Shown one piece after another: positions 9,028 to 18,202 of a stretch of DNA of 64,000 nt. The DNA lies in assembly GCA_963779765.1 (NCBI GenBank), contig CAVZZP010000002.1, positions 1,488,001-1,552,000 on the forward strand, read 5' to 3'. The position numbers and the translations under genes are program-made. How positions within the stretch are numbered: the stretch's first letter is position 1; each line of letters starts with the position of its first letter. Origin of the DNA: Silicimonas sp963779765. GTDB taxonomy: Bacteria; Pseudomonadota; Alphaproteobacteria; Rhodobacterales; Rhodobacteraceae. The notes below the pieces were generated by a model. That model was given only the letters and a program-made list of their open reading frames with translations. It made no database searches and was not told where the DNA came from.

Positions 9028-9064
9028 GTAGACGTCGCTACGCCCCGACGCTACCCTGAAGCGA

Positions 9065-9952
9065 TTGCTACAGCAGGCTGATCGCGTGACCCGCAAACCG
9101 ATCGTCAAGGAACTGATCCAGGACCAGACCGCCGCGCTGACGCCGGCCGAACGGCAGCTGACGGACGCGCTCCTGCGCGACTACCCGGTCGCCGGTCTTC
9201 AATCCATCACGAGGCTGGCCGAAGCGGCTGGTGTTTCGACGCCGACGGTCATTCGCCTTGCGCGAAAGCTGGGGTTCGACGGCTTTCCCGAACTCCAGGA
9301 AGCTTTAAGAGACGAAGCGTCGGCCCAGATCAAGCAGCCGATCCTCAAGCGCGAGGGCTGGCCTGAGGGGCGGACGGACTCGGAAGCCTTCCGCGACTTC
9401 GCGAAGGCGGTCTTCGACAACCTCAACCACACCATCGACCGGCTCGACCCCGCTACCTTCGACGCCATCGCCAAGCTCCTCGCCGACCCCCGGCGCCGCA
9501 TCTTCCTGTCAGGCGGCAGGATTACGCGGTCGAACGCGGATTACTTCTTCAACCACCTTCAGATCATCCGACCCGGCGTCACCTTGCTGTCCCAGTCGGC
9601 GAACGTGTGGCCTCAGTACCTTCTCGACATGGACCGCCGGTCGGTGCTGATCCTGTTCGACATCCGCCGCTACGAAGGCGAACTGATGAAGCTCGCCAGC
9701 CTCGCTCAGGACCGCGAGGCGACCATCGTCCTCTTCACCGACCAGTGGGGGTCTCCGATCTCGCGGATCGCGACGCACGTCGTGAACGCGATGGTCGAGG
9801 TGCCGTCGAGCTGGGATTCGACCATCGCCGTGAACCTGATCGTCGAGGCCCTGATCGCCGAGGTGCAGAGCCGCAGGTGGGAAAAGGCCAAGGATCGGAT
9901 CGCGGATCTCGAGAAGATGTTCCAGGCGACGCGGATCTTCCGGAAGTCCTAG
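9065..9952 (+). CDS. MurR/RpiR family transcriptional regulator
   Basis: A 295-residue regulator with an N-terminal RpiR-type helix-turn-helix (about 30-85, including TRLAEAAGVSTPTVIRLARKLGF) and a C-terminal SIS domain (about 130-265) that usually senses a phosphorylated or small ligand. It is divergent from the 9-kb minus-strand operon and is the likely regulator of it. The TTG at 9065 opens the frame, but a GTG at 9086 with AGCAGG upstream is an equally good start and would remove seven residues. Its TAG stop overlaps the stop of the convergent cation transporter. Confidence 0.9.
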   Translation: MLQQADRVTRKPIVKELIQDQTAALTPAERQLTDALLRDYPVAGLQSITRLAEAAGVSTPTVIRLARKLGFDGFPELQEALRDEASAQIKQPILKREGWPEGRTDSEAFRDFAKAVFDNLNHTIDRLDPATFDAIAKLLADPRRRIFLSGGRITRSNADYFFNHLQIIRPGVTLLSQSANVWPQYLLDMDRRSVLILFDIRRYEGELMKLASLAQDREATIVLFTDQWGSPISRIATHVVNAMVEVPSSWDSTIAVNLIVEALIAEVQSRRWEKAKDRIADLEKMFQATRIFRKS

Positions 9953-10840
9953 TCGATCACGACGATGCCGCTGTGCTTCGACTTGTGCTCGGGTTCGACG
10001 TGGATGTTGACGCGGATGTCCGGCACGGCCTTGTGCAGGGCGGCCTCGACCCTGTCGCAGAATCTCGTGCGCGTCGTAGACGGTCATCTCTCCCGGCACC
10101 ACAAGGTGAAACTCCGCGAAGGTGGCGCTGCCGGCGTGCCTGGTCCGAAGGTCGTGCGCTTCGACGGCACCCGCAGCCTCGACAGAGATGACCTCGCGGA
10201 TTCGCGCCAGCGTCTTGTCCGGCACCGCCTCGTCCATCAGTCCGCTCAGAGACTCCTTCACCACCCTCCAGCCCGACCAGAGGATGTTGACCGCAACCAG
10301 CGCCGCCATCAGCGGGTCGAGAACCCACCATCCCGTGGCGAATGCCAGAAGGACTCCGACCGCGACCCCCGAAGACGTCACCACGTCGGTCCACAGATGC
10401 CGCCCGTCGGCGACCAGAGCGGGCGACCTCAACCGGCGACCACGCCGGATCAGGACCGTGGCCCAAATGCCGTTCAGAACCGTCGCGCCGATGTTGACGA
10501 GCAGACCCTCGATCGGCGCGTCCAGAACGCGGGGAGCCATGAACCCATGGTACGCCTCGCGGAAGATGAAAAGCGCCGCGACGATGATCATCACGCCTTC
10601 CAGAACTGCGCTGAAGAACTCTGCCTTATGGTGCCCGAAAGGGTGGTTCGCGTCGGCCGGTCTGGCGGCGATCCGGACTGCGACGAGGGCGGCGAAGGCC
10701 GTCGCGAGGTTGACGATGCTCTCCAGCGCATCGGACAGCAGCGCCACGGATCCCGTGATCCACCACGCAAGGGTCTTGAGAGCAAGGACGAGGCATCCGA
10801 CCAGGACACTTCCAATGGCGAGTTTCAGTGTGAGGTGCAT
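9949..10840 (-). CDS. Cation diffusion facilitator family transporter, frameshifted near 10061
   Basis: A metal-ion/proton antiporter of the CDF family, 296 residues when the frame is restored. Six hydrophobic segments are followed by a cytoplasmic domain. The metal site residues appear in SDALESIVN (helix 2) and in the HxxxD of helix 5 (HLWTDV). HPFGHHKAEFF follows helix 2. The last ~35 residues (VEAALHKAVPDIRVNIHVEPEHK) are in another frame: one extra base at 10061-10062 breaks EICDRVEAA. The family exports zinc, iron, cobalt or manganese; which one is not decidable here. Confidence 0.85.
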
Positions 10841-10902
10841 GAAATCCCCGGTCCTTGTCCCGACCCTAGCGGTGCAGAGCGCCGAGGTGAAGGTCGAAGC
10901 CC

Positions 10903-11349
10903 TCAGTTACGGCTGAGCAGCCGGTCGATGCCTTTCTCGAACCCGTCGAGGACCGCGCCGAGCCTCTCTTCGATCTCGTCCTGGTACGCCTGAGCGAGAG
11001 GAAGAAGTTCGCGCATCAGATCCTGGCCCTTATCAGTCAATGAAAGCCGGACAAGACGCCGGTCGACCGCATTCTGTGTCTTTCGAATGTATCCTGCCTC
11101 TTCCAGCCGGCTTGCAGCACGGCTGACCTTCGGCCTCTCCATCGCGACGCGGGCCTCGATGTCGCGGACGGACACATCGCCGGCGTGGGTTAAATGGACA
11201 AGGACGCGCCACTCTGGGATCGAGATGCTGAACCGCGCGCGGTATTGTCGTGCCAGTTCCTCGCTCGTCTTCTGCGCCGCCACGGCAAGCCGATAGGGCG
11301 TGAAGCGCGACAGGTCGAAAGGCGGCATATCCTCCATGTTCGGGACCAT
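10903..11349 (-). CDS. MarR family regulator, probable repressor of the homogentisate operon
   Basis: A 148-residue winged-helix regulator (or 144 residues from the second ATG at 11337). The core is FSISIPEWRVLVHL, then SVRDIEARVAMERPKVSRAASRLEEAGYI as the recognition region, then DRRLVRLSLTDKG in the wing. It is divergent from hmgA and separated from it by a palindrome that sits between the -35 and -10 boxes of the hmgA promoter. By analogy to HmgR/HpaR-type regulators it should repress aromatic catabolism and be released by homogentisate or a related aromatic acid; that is inference. Confidence 0.88.
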   Translation of the reverse strand: MVPNMEDMPPFDLSRFTPYRLAVAAQKTSEELARQYRARFSISIPEWRVLVHLTHAGDVSVRDIEARVAMERPKVSRAASRLEEAGYIRKTQNAVDRRLVRLSLTDKGQDLMRELLPLAQAYQDEIEERLGAVLDGFEKGIDRLLSRN

Positions 11350-11353
11350 AGTG

Positions 11354-11381
11354 TTGACTTCGTTGCGAATGCAACGATTAT
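11354..11381 (+). promoter_or_regulatory. hmgA promoter with MarR-type operator
   Basis: TTGACT (11354-11359) and GATTAT (11376-11381) form -35 and -10 boxes with a 16-base spacer. The spacer holds the inverted repeat TCGTTGC-GAAT-GCAACGA (11360-11377), which matches the TTGC-N4-GCAA layout common for MarR proteins. Binding there would block RNA polymerase directly. The hmgA ribosome site GAGGAG follows eight bases before the ATG. Confidence 0.65.
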
Positions 11382-11400
11382 CGAGCCGAGGAGACCGCCC

Positions 11401-12759
11401 ATGACTCGACACGAGCTTTCCGCCGGAATGGTCCGAGCCCCCGACCGCACCGGCACGCACGACGGCTATATGCCGGGCTTCGGCAACGACTTCGAGACCG
11501 AGGCCCTGCCGGGTGCCTTGCCGCAAGGGATGAACTCGCCGCAGAAGTGCGACTATGGCCTCTACGGCGAACAGCTTTCGGGGACCGCCTTCACCGCGCC
11601 CTCGCATCAGAACGAACGAACCTGGTGTTACCGTATCCGGCCCTCGGTCAAGCACACGCACCGCTTCCGCAAGATCGCCCTGCCCTACTGGAAATCGGCG
11701 CCGCTCGTCGATCCGGACATCGTCTCGCTCGGTCAGTACCGCTGGAACCCTGTGCCGCACTCGGAGGGCCTCACCTGGCTGACCGGAATGCGCACGATGA
11801 CGACCGCAGGTGACGTGAACACCCAGGTCGGCATGGCATCGCACATTTACCTCGTCACCGACAGCATGGTGGACGCCTACTTCTACTCCGCCGACAGCGA
11901 GCTTCTGATCGTGCCGCAAGAGGGTCGGCTGAGGTTCTGCACCGAGCTCGGCGTCATCGACCTTGCCCCCCAGCAGATAGCGGTGATCCCGCGCGGCCTC
12001 GTCTACCGGGTGGAGGTGCTGGAAGGTCCGGCGCGCGGCTTCGTCTGCGAGAATTACGGTCAGAAATTCCAGCTTCCGGGGCGCGGTCCCATCGGCGCGA
12101 ACTGCATGGCTAACCGGCGCGACTTCAAGACGCCCGTCGCCGCCTTCGAAGACCGCGAAACGCCCTCGACCGTTACCGTGAAGTGGGGCGGGCATTTCCA
12201 CGAGACCTCGATTGGGCATTCGCCTCTCGACGTGGTCGCCTGGCACGGGAACTACGCGCCGGTGAAGTACGACCTGACGACCTATTGCCCGGTCGGCGCG
12301 ATCCTCTTCGACCATCCCGACCCCTCGATCTTCACGGTGCTCACCGCTCCGTCAGGCGTCGAGGGCACTGCGAACATCGACTTCGTCCTCTTCCGCGAAC
12401 GCTGGGCGGTGGCCGAGGATACCTTCCGCCCGCCCTGGTACCACAAGAACGTCATGTCCGAGTTGATGGGCAACATCTACGGCCAGTACGACGCCAAGCC
12501 GCAGGGCTTCGTGCCGGGCGGCATGTCGCTTCATAATATGATGCTGCCGCATGGACCGGACAGGGAGGCATTCGAGAAGGCGTCCAACGCCGACCTTGCC
12601 CCGCACAAACTCGACAATACCATGTCCTTCATGTTCGAGACGCGTTTCCCCCAGCACCTCACGCCCTTCGCGGCGACCGAGGCGCCCTTGCAGGACGACT
12701 ATATCGACTGCTGGTCGGACCTCGAAAAGAAGTTCGACGGCACGCCGGGAAAGAAGTGA
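11401..12759 (+). CDS. hmgA: Homogentisate 1,2-dioxygenase
   Basis: A 452-residue Fe(II) ring-cleavage dioxygenase that converts homogentisate to maleylacetoacetate in tyrosine/phenylalanine catabolism. Family sequence is plain: YMPGFGNDFETEALPGALP at the N terminus, NPQ-type dispensing of the substrate loop, and the iron-ligand region of the C-terminal half around RPPWYHKNVMSE (His) and MSELMGNIYG (Glu), with the later His in PGGMSLHNMM. The ATG at 11401 has GAGGAG upstream. An open frame continues upstream into the regulator, but that is antisense. It is the first gene of the hmgA-fahA operon. Confidence 0.97.
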   Translation: MTRHELSAGMVRAPDRTGTHDGYMPGFGNDFETEALPGALPQGMNSPQKCDYGLYGEQLSGTAFTAPSHQNERTWCYRIRPSVKHTHRFRKIALPYWKSAPLVDPDIVSLGQYRWNPVPHSEGLTWLTGMRTMTTAGDVNTQVGMASHIYLVTDSMVDAYFYSADSELLIVPQEGRLRFCTELGVIDLAPQQIAVIPRGLVYRVEVLEGPARGFVCENYGQKFQLPGRGPIGANCMANRRDFKTPVAAFEDRETPSTVTVKWGGHFHETSIGHSPLDVVAWHGNYAPVKYDLTTYCPVGAILFDHPDPSIFTVLTAPSGVEGTANIDFVLFRERWAVAEDTFRPPWYHKNVMSELMGNIYGQYDAKPQGFVPGGMSLHNMMLPHGPDREAFEKASNADLAPHKLDNTMSFMFETRFPQHLTPFAATEAPLQDDYIDCWSDLEKKFDGTPGKK

Positions 12760-12823
12760 CGGACTGCAATGGACGTCGCTGTGTCGAAGACGCGGACTTG
12801 GTAAAAGATGAAGGGGTGGCCGC

Positions 12824-14080
12824 ATGAGCCTTTTGCGAAGCTGGGTCGACAGCGCGAACGAACCGGAGGGAGACTTCCCTCTCAACAACCTGCCCTATGG
12901 CGTCTTTGACGACGGGCGCGGCGCGCGCTGCGGCGTGGCGATCGGCGACTTCGTCCTCGACCTCGGCGCAATGGAAGCGATGTCGATGCTGCCTGCCGCT
13001 GGTTTCCAAGGCTCTGCGCTTAACGCGTTCATGGAGGTCGGCCCCGGCACGTGGTTTCGCGTGCGAAACACGTTAACAGGACTTTTATCCGAAGGGGCCG
13101 GCGCACAGGACCAGATGCGCGACCTTCTGTACCGGCGCGACACCGTCAAGATGCGGATGCCGTTCCGCGTGACGGAGTTCACCGATTTCTACTCCGGGCG
13201 GCACCACGCCACGAACGTGGGCACCATGTTCCGGGGCGCCGACAAGGCTTTGCCCGAGAACTGGCTGTCGATCCCGATAGGCTACAACGGCCGGGCCTCT
13301 TCGGTGGTCGTGTCTGGAACGCCGGTAACGCGACCTTGGGGTCAGGTGAAGGGCGAGGACTTCGACCTTCCGGTGTTTCAGCCGTCGCGCCGCTTCGACT
13401 TCGAATTGGAACTGGGCGCGGTCGTGGGGCGTCCGTCGTCGGGCATGATCTCCGTCGCCGAAGCGGACGAGATGATCTTCGGCTATGTCCTGCTGAACGA
13501 TTGGTCAGCGCGCGACATCCAGGCCTGGGAGTACCAGCCCCTCGGCCCGTTCCAGTCCAAGGCCGCCGCGACGACGATCAGCCCCTGGGTCGTGACGCGC
13601 GCGGCGCTCGAACCGTTCCGGACCAAGACGCCGACACGTGACAGGCCCCTTTTGCCCTATCTGCGTGAGACGAACCCGGGGCTCTACGACATCGACCTGG
13701 AGGTGACGCTCGCCACCGAAGACAACGCCGAGCGCACCGTCACGCGGACGAGCTACCGCGAGATGTACTACTCGGCGGCGCAGCAGCTTGCGCATCACGC
13801 CTCGTCCGGTTGCCCGATGCGGGTGGGCGACCTTCTGGGCTCGGGCACGATCTCGGGCGCGGACTCCGACGCTCGCGGTTCGATGCTGGAGTTGTCCTGG
13901 GGTGGAAAGGAACCGCTCGACTTCGACGGGCAGGCGCGGACCTTCCTTGAGGACGGCGATACCGTAACTTTCCGCGGACAGGCGAAGGGGCGCGGCTACT
14001 GCGTCGGCTTCGGAGATTGCACAGGCACCGTCCTTCCGGCCGTTCCGCTGCCGGATTGGGCGACAGAGGAGACGACATGA
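12824..14080 (+). CDS. fahA: Fumarylacetoacetase
   Basis: A 418-residue fumarylacetoacetate hydrolase, the last step of homogentisate breakdown, giving fumarate and acetoacetate. The N-terminal SH3-like domain (about 1-115) is followed by the metal-binding FAH fold with DFYSGRHHATNVGTMFRG, GRPSSGMISVAEADEMIFGY, NDWSARDIQAWEYQPLGPF and SGTISGAD. Length is normal. It lies 64 bases after hmgA and overlaps the next ORF by the ATGA of its stop. No maleylacetoacetate isomerase gene accompanies it in this window. Confidence 0.96.
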   Translation: MSLLRSWVDSANEPEGDFPLNNLPYGVFDDGRGARCGVAIGDFVLDLGAMEAMSMLPAAGFQGSALNAFMEVGPGTWFRVRNTLTGLLSEGAGAQDQMRDLLYRRDTVKMRMPFRVTEFTDFYSGRHHATNVGTMFRGADKALPENWLSIPIGYNGRASSVVVSGTPVTRPWGQVKGEDFDLPVFQPSRRFDFELELGAVVGRPSSGMISVAEADEMIFGYVLLNDWSARDIQAWEYQPLGPFQSKAAATTISPWVVTRAALEPFRTKTPTRDRPLLPYLRETNPGLYDIDLEVTLATEDNAERTVTRTSYREMYYSAAQQLAHHASSGCPMRVGDLLGSGTISGADSDARGSMLELSWGGKEPLDFDGQARTFLEDGDTVTFRGQAKGRGYCVGFGDCTGTVLPAVPLPDWATEETT

Positions 14081-15027
14081 CAAGAGCCTTCGCATCGCAG
14101 GGCGACACCGGCGACAAGACCGTCAGCTTCACCGAGATCGGTGATGGCCTTTATGCCTTCACCGCCGAGGGCGATCCGAACTCGGGCGTGATCGTCGGAG
14201 ACGAGAGCGTGATGGTGATCGAGGCGCAGGCGACGCCGCGCCTGGCCCGCCAGGTGATCGAGTGCATTCGGGGCGTCACGGACAAGCCGATCTCGCATCT
14301 CGTGCTGACGCATTACCATGCCGTTCGTGTTCTGGGCGCCTCGGCCTTCGGTGCTGGGCAGATCATCATGTCCGAAAAGGCTCGGTCGATGGTGGTCGAG
14401 CGTGGTCAGGAGGATTGGGACAGCGAATTCGCCCGCTTCCCGCGTCTCTTCGAAGGGCACGAGGAGATTCCCGGTCTGACCTGGCCCACGACCACGTTCC
14501 ACGGCCGGATGAGTGTCTATCTGGGCAACCGACGCGTGGATCTGATGCAGTCAGGCCGGGCGCATACGGCGGGAGATATCGTGGCCTACGTCCCGGACCA
14601 GAACGTGATGTTCACCGGCGACATCGTCGAATACCACTCGGCCTGTTACTGCGGCGACGGCCACTTCCACGACTGGCCGGGGACGCTGGACAACATCCGC
14701 CGCTGGAACCTCGACGCTATCGCTCCGGGTCGCGGGGACGCTCTCGTGGGTCGGAAGATGGTCGATGCCGCGCTCGACTCCACGGCAGACTTCGTCAAGT
14801 CGACCTACAACGCGGTGGCGAAGGTGGCTCTGCGCGGCGGGTCTCTGAAGGAGGCGATGGCGGCCTGCCGGGCAGAGTGCGATCCGAAGTTCGGCGACTA
14901 TGCCATCTACGAGCACTGCCTCCCCTTCAACGTCGCCCGAGCCTACGACGAGGCCCGCGACATCGATACTCCGCGCATCTGGACCGCCACGCGCGACCGC
15001 GAGATGTGGGAGGCGCTTCAGGAGTGA
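14077..15027 (+). CDS. MBL-fold hydrolase with an altered metal motif
   Basis: A 316-residue metallo-beta-lactamase-fold protein. The canonical HxHxDH is replaced by HYHAVR (in LVLTHYHAVRVLGA), so the Asp and last His of zinc site 2 are absent. Later ligands remain: His in SGRAHTAGDI and Asp in FTGDIVEYHSA. A mono-metal or iron enzyme, or a binding role, is therefore more likely than a standard dinuclear hydrolase. It overlaps fahA and the monooxygenase by four bases each, so it is coupled to the homogentisate operon. A thioester or lactone hydrolase for an aromatic intermediate is a guess. Confidence 0.85.
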   Translation: MTRAFASQGDTGDKTVSFTEIGDGLYAFTAEGDPNSGVIVGDESVMVIEAQATPRLARQVIECIRGVTDKPISHLVLTHYHAVRVLGASAFGAGQIIMSEKARSMVVERGQEDWDSEFARFPRLFEGHEEIPGLTWPTTTFHGRMSVYLGNRRVDLMQSGRAHTAGDIVAYVPDQNVMFTGDIVEYHSACYCGDGHFHDWPGTLDNIRRWNLDAIAPGRGDALVGRKMVDAALDSTADFVKSTYNAVAKVALRGGSLKEAMAACRAECDPKFGDYAIYEHCLPFNVARAYDEARDIDTPRIWTATRDREMWEALQE

Positions 15028-16650
15028 CGGCGGGCAACCTTCGCGAGATGAAGGATCGTTACCGGCTCGCATTCCGGCTCTATCCCTATGAGCGGTCTCC
15101 GGATCAGGACGCGGCAACGCCAGTCCGTCACCCGGTCGTCGTCATGGGCGGCGGTCCGGTCGGCATCGGGATGGCGCTCGACCTGGGGCTGCGGGGCATT
15201 CCGGTGCTCGTCCTCGACGACCACGAGGGCGTCGGACAGGGCAGCCGCGCGATCTGCTTTTCGAAGCGCACACTCGAGATTCTGCGACAGATGGGGATGC
15301 GGCGAAGCTCTTCTGAAAAAGGGGGTTGTCTGGAACGTGGGGAAAGTCTTCCACGACGACCGCATGGTCTTCGAGTTCAATTTGCTGCCCGAGGAGGGCC
15401 ACCGCTTCCCGGCCTTCATCAACCTGCCGCAACCGTACTTCGAAAAGACCCTCGTGGAGAGAGTGCGTCACGCACAGGCCGAGGGCGCACCGATCGAGAT
15501 CAGGGGGCGAAACCGAGTGACGGCTGTCGAACGGCTTGCCGACGGGGTGACGCTGGACGTCGATACGCCGGAGGGTCCCTATCGCATCGAGACGGACTGG
15601 CTGATCGGGTGCGATGGGGCGGGGTCTCCGCTGCGGGGCATGATGGGCCTCGACTTCGAGGGCCGCGTCTTCGAAGACAGCTTCCTGATCGCCGACATCC
15701 GGATGGACGGGGATTTCCCGACCGAGCGCTGGTTCTGGTTCGAGCCGTGGTTCAGGTCCGGCGCCTCGACCCTGCTTCACAAGCAGCCGGATGGCATCTG
15801 GCGCGTCGACTTCCAGATCGGCTGGGACGTGAATCGGACTGAGGAACTGAAAGAACAGAACATCCGCGCCCGTCTCGATGCCATGCTTCCCGGCGTGACG
15901 TACGAGGTCGTTTGGTCGTCGATCTATACCTTCCAGTGCCGCCGCATGAAGAAATTCCGGCACGGTCGCGTCATCTTTGCCGGCGACAGCGCGCACCAGG
16001 TCAGTCCCTTCGGCGCGCGAGGTGCGAACTCGGGGATACAGGACGTCGACAACCTCGGCTGGAAACTGGCGTCCGTGATCCGGGGCGAAGCGCCGGACTC
16101 GCTCATCGACACTTACGACGACGAAAGGCGACACGCGGCGGACGAGAACATCCTCAACTCGACACGCTCGACCGACTTCATCTCGCCCAAGTCGCTTATC
16201 AGCCACGTCTTCAGGAATGCCGTGCTCGATCTTGCCGAGCATCACTCCTTTGCGCGGCCTCTGGTCAATTCCGGACGCCTCTCGGTGCCCTGCACCTATG
16301 ACGGTCTGCCGCTGAATGGCGATGATGCGCTGCCCGGCGGGCCAGCGCGAACCAGGCCAGGAAGCCCATGCCCTGATGCGCCCCTCGCGGACGAGACCCT
16401 GCTTCGGCGTCTCGGCGGGGGCTTCGCCTTGTTGTGCATCGATGCCGAGGCGCCCGAGGTCGAGGGCGTCGAGCGGATTGTTCTGTCGTCCGTAGACGAC
16501 GCGACGGGTGCGATGTCGGACCGATATCTTGGAGCGGCGTCGGGAGCAGTCTACCTGATCCGGCCGGACCAGCACGTTGTGGCCCGATGGCGGGACGCGT
16601 CCGCCGGGGAAATTAGGGCGGCGCTGGCCCGAGCCTGCAGGAGGGCATGA
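15024..16650 (+). CDS. FAD-dependent aromatic monooxygenase, frameshifted near 15295
   Basis: A flavoprotein hydroxylase of the p-hydroxybenzoate hydroxylase/MhpA group, about 541 residues after correction. Motifs are the N-terminal dinucleotide site VVVMGGGPVGIGMALDLG, the DG region IGCDGAGSPLR, the second FAD site VIFAGDSAHQVSPFGARG, and a thioredoxin-like C-terminal domain. The frame breaks at GGGG (15293-15296): three Gs would give LRQMGCGEALLKKG. The GTG at 15024 overlaps the preceding stop (GTGA) and has GGGAGG upstream; an ATG at 15048 lacks one. Its place in the hmg operon suggests hydroxylation of a phenylacetate-type compound to homogentisate. Confidence 0.85.
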
Positions 16651-16844
16651 TGCCACTCAATACCGACCCGAACATTCGCGATCCGGATGGCTTCTACGCC
16701 GAACTGATCGCGGCACACGATGGCCTCTCCGACGACGAGAGCGTGGCGCTGAATGCTCGGCTTATCCTGCTCCTCGCGAACCATATCGGAGACCGCGCAG
16801 TCCTGAGCGAGGCGCTGGCCGAGGCACGCCGAGGGGACGGCTGA
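16647..16844 (+). CDS. DUF2783 domain protein
   Basis: A 65-residue protein of the DUF2783 family, recognised from PDGFYAELIAAHDGLSDDES and LNARLILLLANHIGD. It has no membrane segment or signal peptide and is probably a small helical cytosolic protein. The ATG overlaps the monooxygenase stop by four bases. DUF2783 genes often follow this type of FAD monooxygenase and may act as an accessory subunit, but no activity is known to me. Confidence 0.85.
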   Translation: MMPLNTDPNIRDPDGFYAELIAAHDGLSDDESVALNARLILLLANHIGDRAVLSEALAEARRGDG

Positions 16845-16946
16845 CTTTCCGTCGCGGCACCTGTCGGTTGCAGCGACCGGGGGGAGCAAATACTGTCAGC
16901 CGCGACATCGCATCCGAGTCTCATCAGACCACCAGGAGATCCCTAC

Positions 16947-18122
16947 ATGACCAACGTCGTCATCGCATCCGCCGCCCGAACCGCAGTCGGCAGCTTCAAC
17001 GGGGCCTTCGCCAATACGCCCGCGCACGAACTCGGGGCCGCCATGCTGGAGGCTTTGGTGGAGCGGGCGGGGATCTCGAAGGACGAGGTCTCCGAGACGA
17101 TCTTGGGCCAGGTGCTGACCGCTGCGCAGGGGCAGAACCCGCCGCGTCAGGCGCATATCCTCGCGGGCCTGCCGAAGGAGGCAGCGGCCTGGGGCATCAA
17201 CCAGGTCTGCGGCTCGGGCCTTCGCGCCGTGGCGCTCGGCGCCCAGCATATTCAGCTTGGTGACGCCGATATCATTTGCGCGGGCGGCCAGGAGAACATG
17301 TCGATGAGCCCCCACGCCCAGTCTATCCGGCAGGGCCAGAAGATGGGCGACCTGAAGCTGATCGACACCATGATCAAGGACGGCCTCTGGGACGCTTTCA
17401 ATGGCTATCACATGGGCCAGACCGCCGAGAACGTCGCACAGCAATGGCAGATCAGCCGCGAGATGCAGGACGAATTCGCACTGGCGAGCCAGAACAAGGC
17501 CGAGGCCGCGCAAAAGGCGGGCCGCTTCGATGACGAGATTCTGGGCTTTACCGTCAAGACGCGGAAGGGCGACATCGTCATCGACAAGGACGAATACATC
17601 CGGCACGGCGCGACGCTCGAGTCGATGCAGAAGTTGCGTCCGGCCTTCGCCAAGGACGGCTCCGTGACGGCGGGCAATGCATCGGGCATCAACGATGGTG
17701 CGGCGGGCGTCCTGCTGATGAGTGCCGAGAATGCCGAGAAACGCGGGATCGAGCCTCTTGGACGGATTGCCTCCTATGCCACCGCCGGTCTCGATCCGTC
17801 GATCATGGGAACGGGGCCCATCCCCGCTTCGCGCCGGGCGCTTGAAAAGGCTGGCTGGAAGGTCTCGGACCTCGACCTCGTCGAGGCGAACGAGGCCTTC
17901 GCGGCGCAGGCCTGCGCGGTGAACAAGGACATGGGCTGGGACCCCGAGATCGTGAACGTCAACGGCGGCGCCATCGCTATCGGCCACCCGATCGGGGCAT
18001 CGGGGGCACGCGTGCTGAACACACTGCTCTACGAAATGAAGCGCCGTGACGCGAAGAAGGGTCTGGCGACGCTTTGCATCGGCGGCGGCATGGGCGTTGC
18101 GATGTGCGTCGAGCGCGACTGA
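16947..18122 (+). CDS. phaA: Acetyl-CoA acetyltransferase (beta-ketothiolase)
   Basis: A 391-residue thiolase that condenses two acetyl-CoA to acetoacetyl-CoA, or runs in reverse. The nucleophilic cysteine is in NQVCGSGLRAVALGAQ (about residue 88), with the catalytic histidine in GHPIGASGARVL (about 348) and the second cysteine in CIGGGMGVAMCVE (about 378). AGGQENMSMSPH is the family loop. The start has AGGAGAT upstream. With phaB directly downstream it forms the first two steps of polyhydroxybutyrate synthesis; it may also handle acetoacetate carbon from the adjacent hmg pathway. No phaC is present here. Confidence 0.96.
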   Translation: MTNVVIASAARTAVGSFNGAFANTPAHELGAAMLEALVERAGISKDEVSETILGQVLTAAQGQNPPRQAHILAGLPKEAAAWGINQVCGSGLRAVALGAQHIQLGDADIICAGGQENMSMSPHAQSIRQGQKMGDLKLIDTMIKDGLWDAFNGYHMGQTAENVAQQWQISREMQDEFALASQNKAEAAQKAGRFDDEILGFTVKTRKGDIVIDKDEYIRHGATLESMQKLRPAFAKDGSVTAGNASGINDGAAGVLLMSAENAEKRGIEPLGRIASYATAGLDPSIMGTGPIPASRRALEKAGWKVSDLDLVEANEAFAAQACAVNKDMGWDPEIVNVNGGAIAIGHPIGASGARVLNTLLYEMKRRDAKKGLATLCIGGGMGVAMCVERD

Positions 18123-18131
18123 CGCGTAAGT

Positions 18132-18156
18132 GGCGGCGCACAATTGTTGCGCCGCC
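18132..18156 (+). other. Stem-loop between phaA and phaB
   Basis: GGCGGCGCA (18132-18140) pairs perfectly with TGCGCCGCC (18148-18156) around a seven-base loop, ten bases after the phaA stop and 46 before phaB. There is no T-run after it, so it is better read as an mRNA-stabilising or partial-termination element than a strong terminator. Confidence 0.45.
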
Positions 18157-18202
18157 CACAACCCCCGCGTAACATTCTTGCAAAACCTGGAGGAGGAAGA
18201 TT

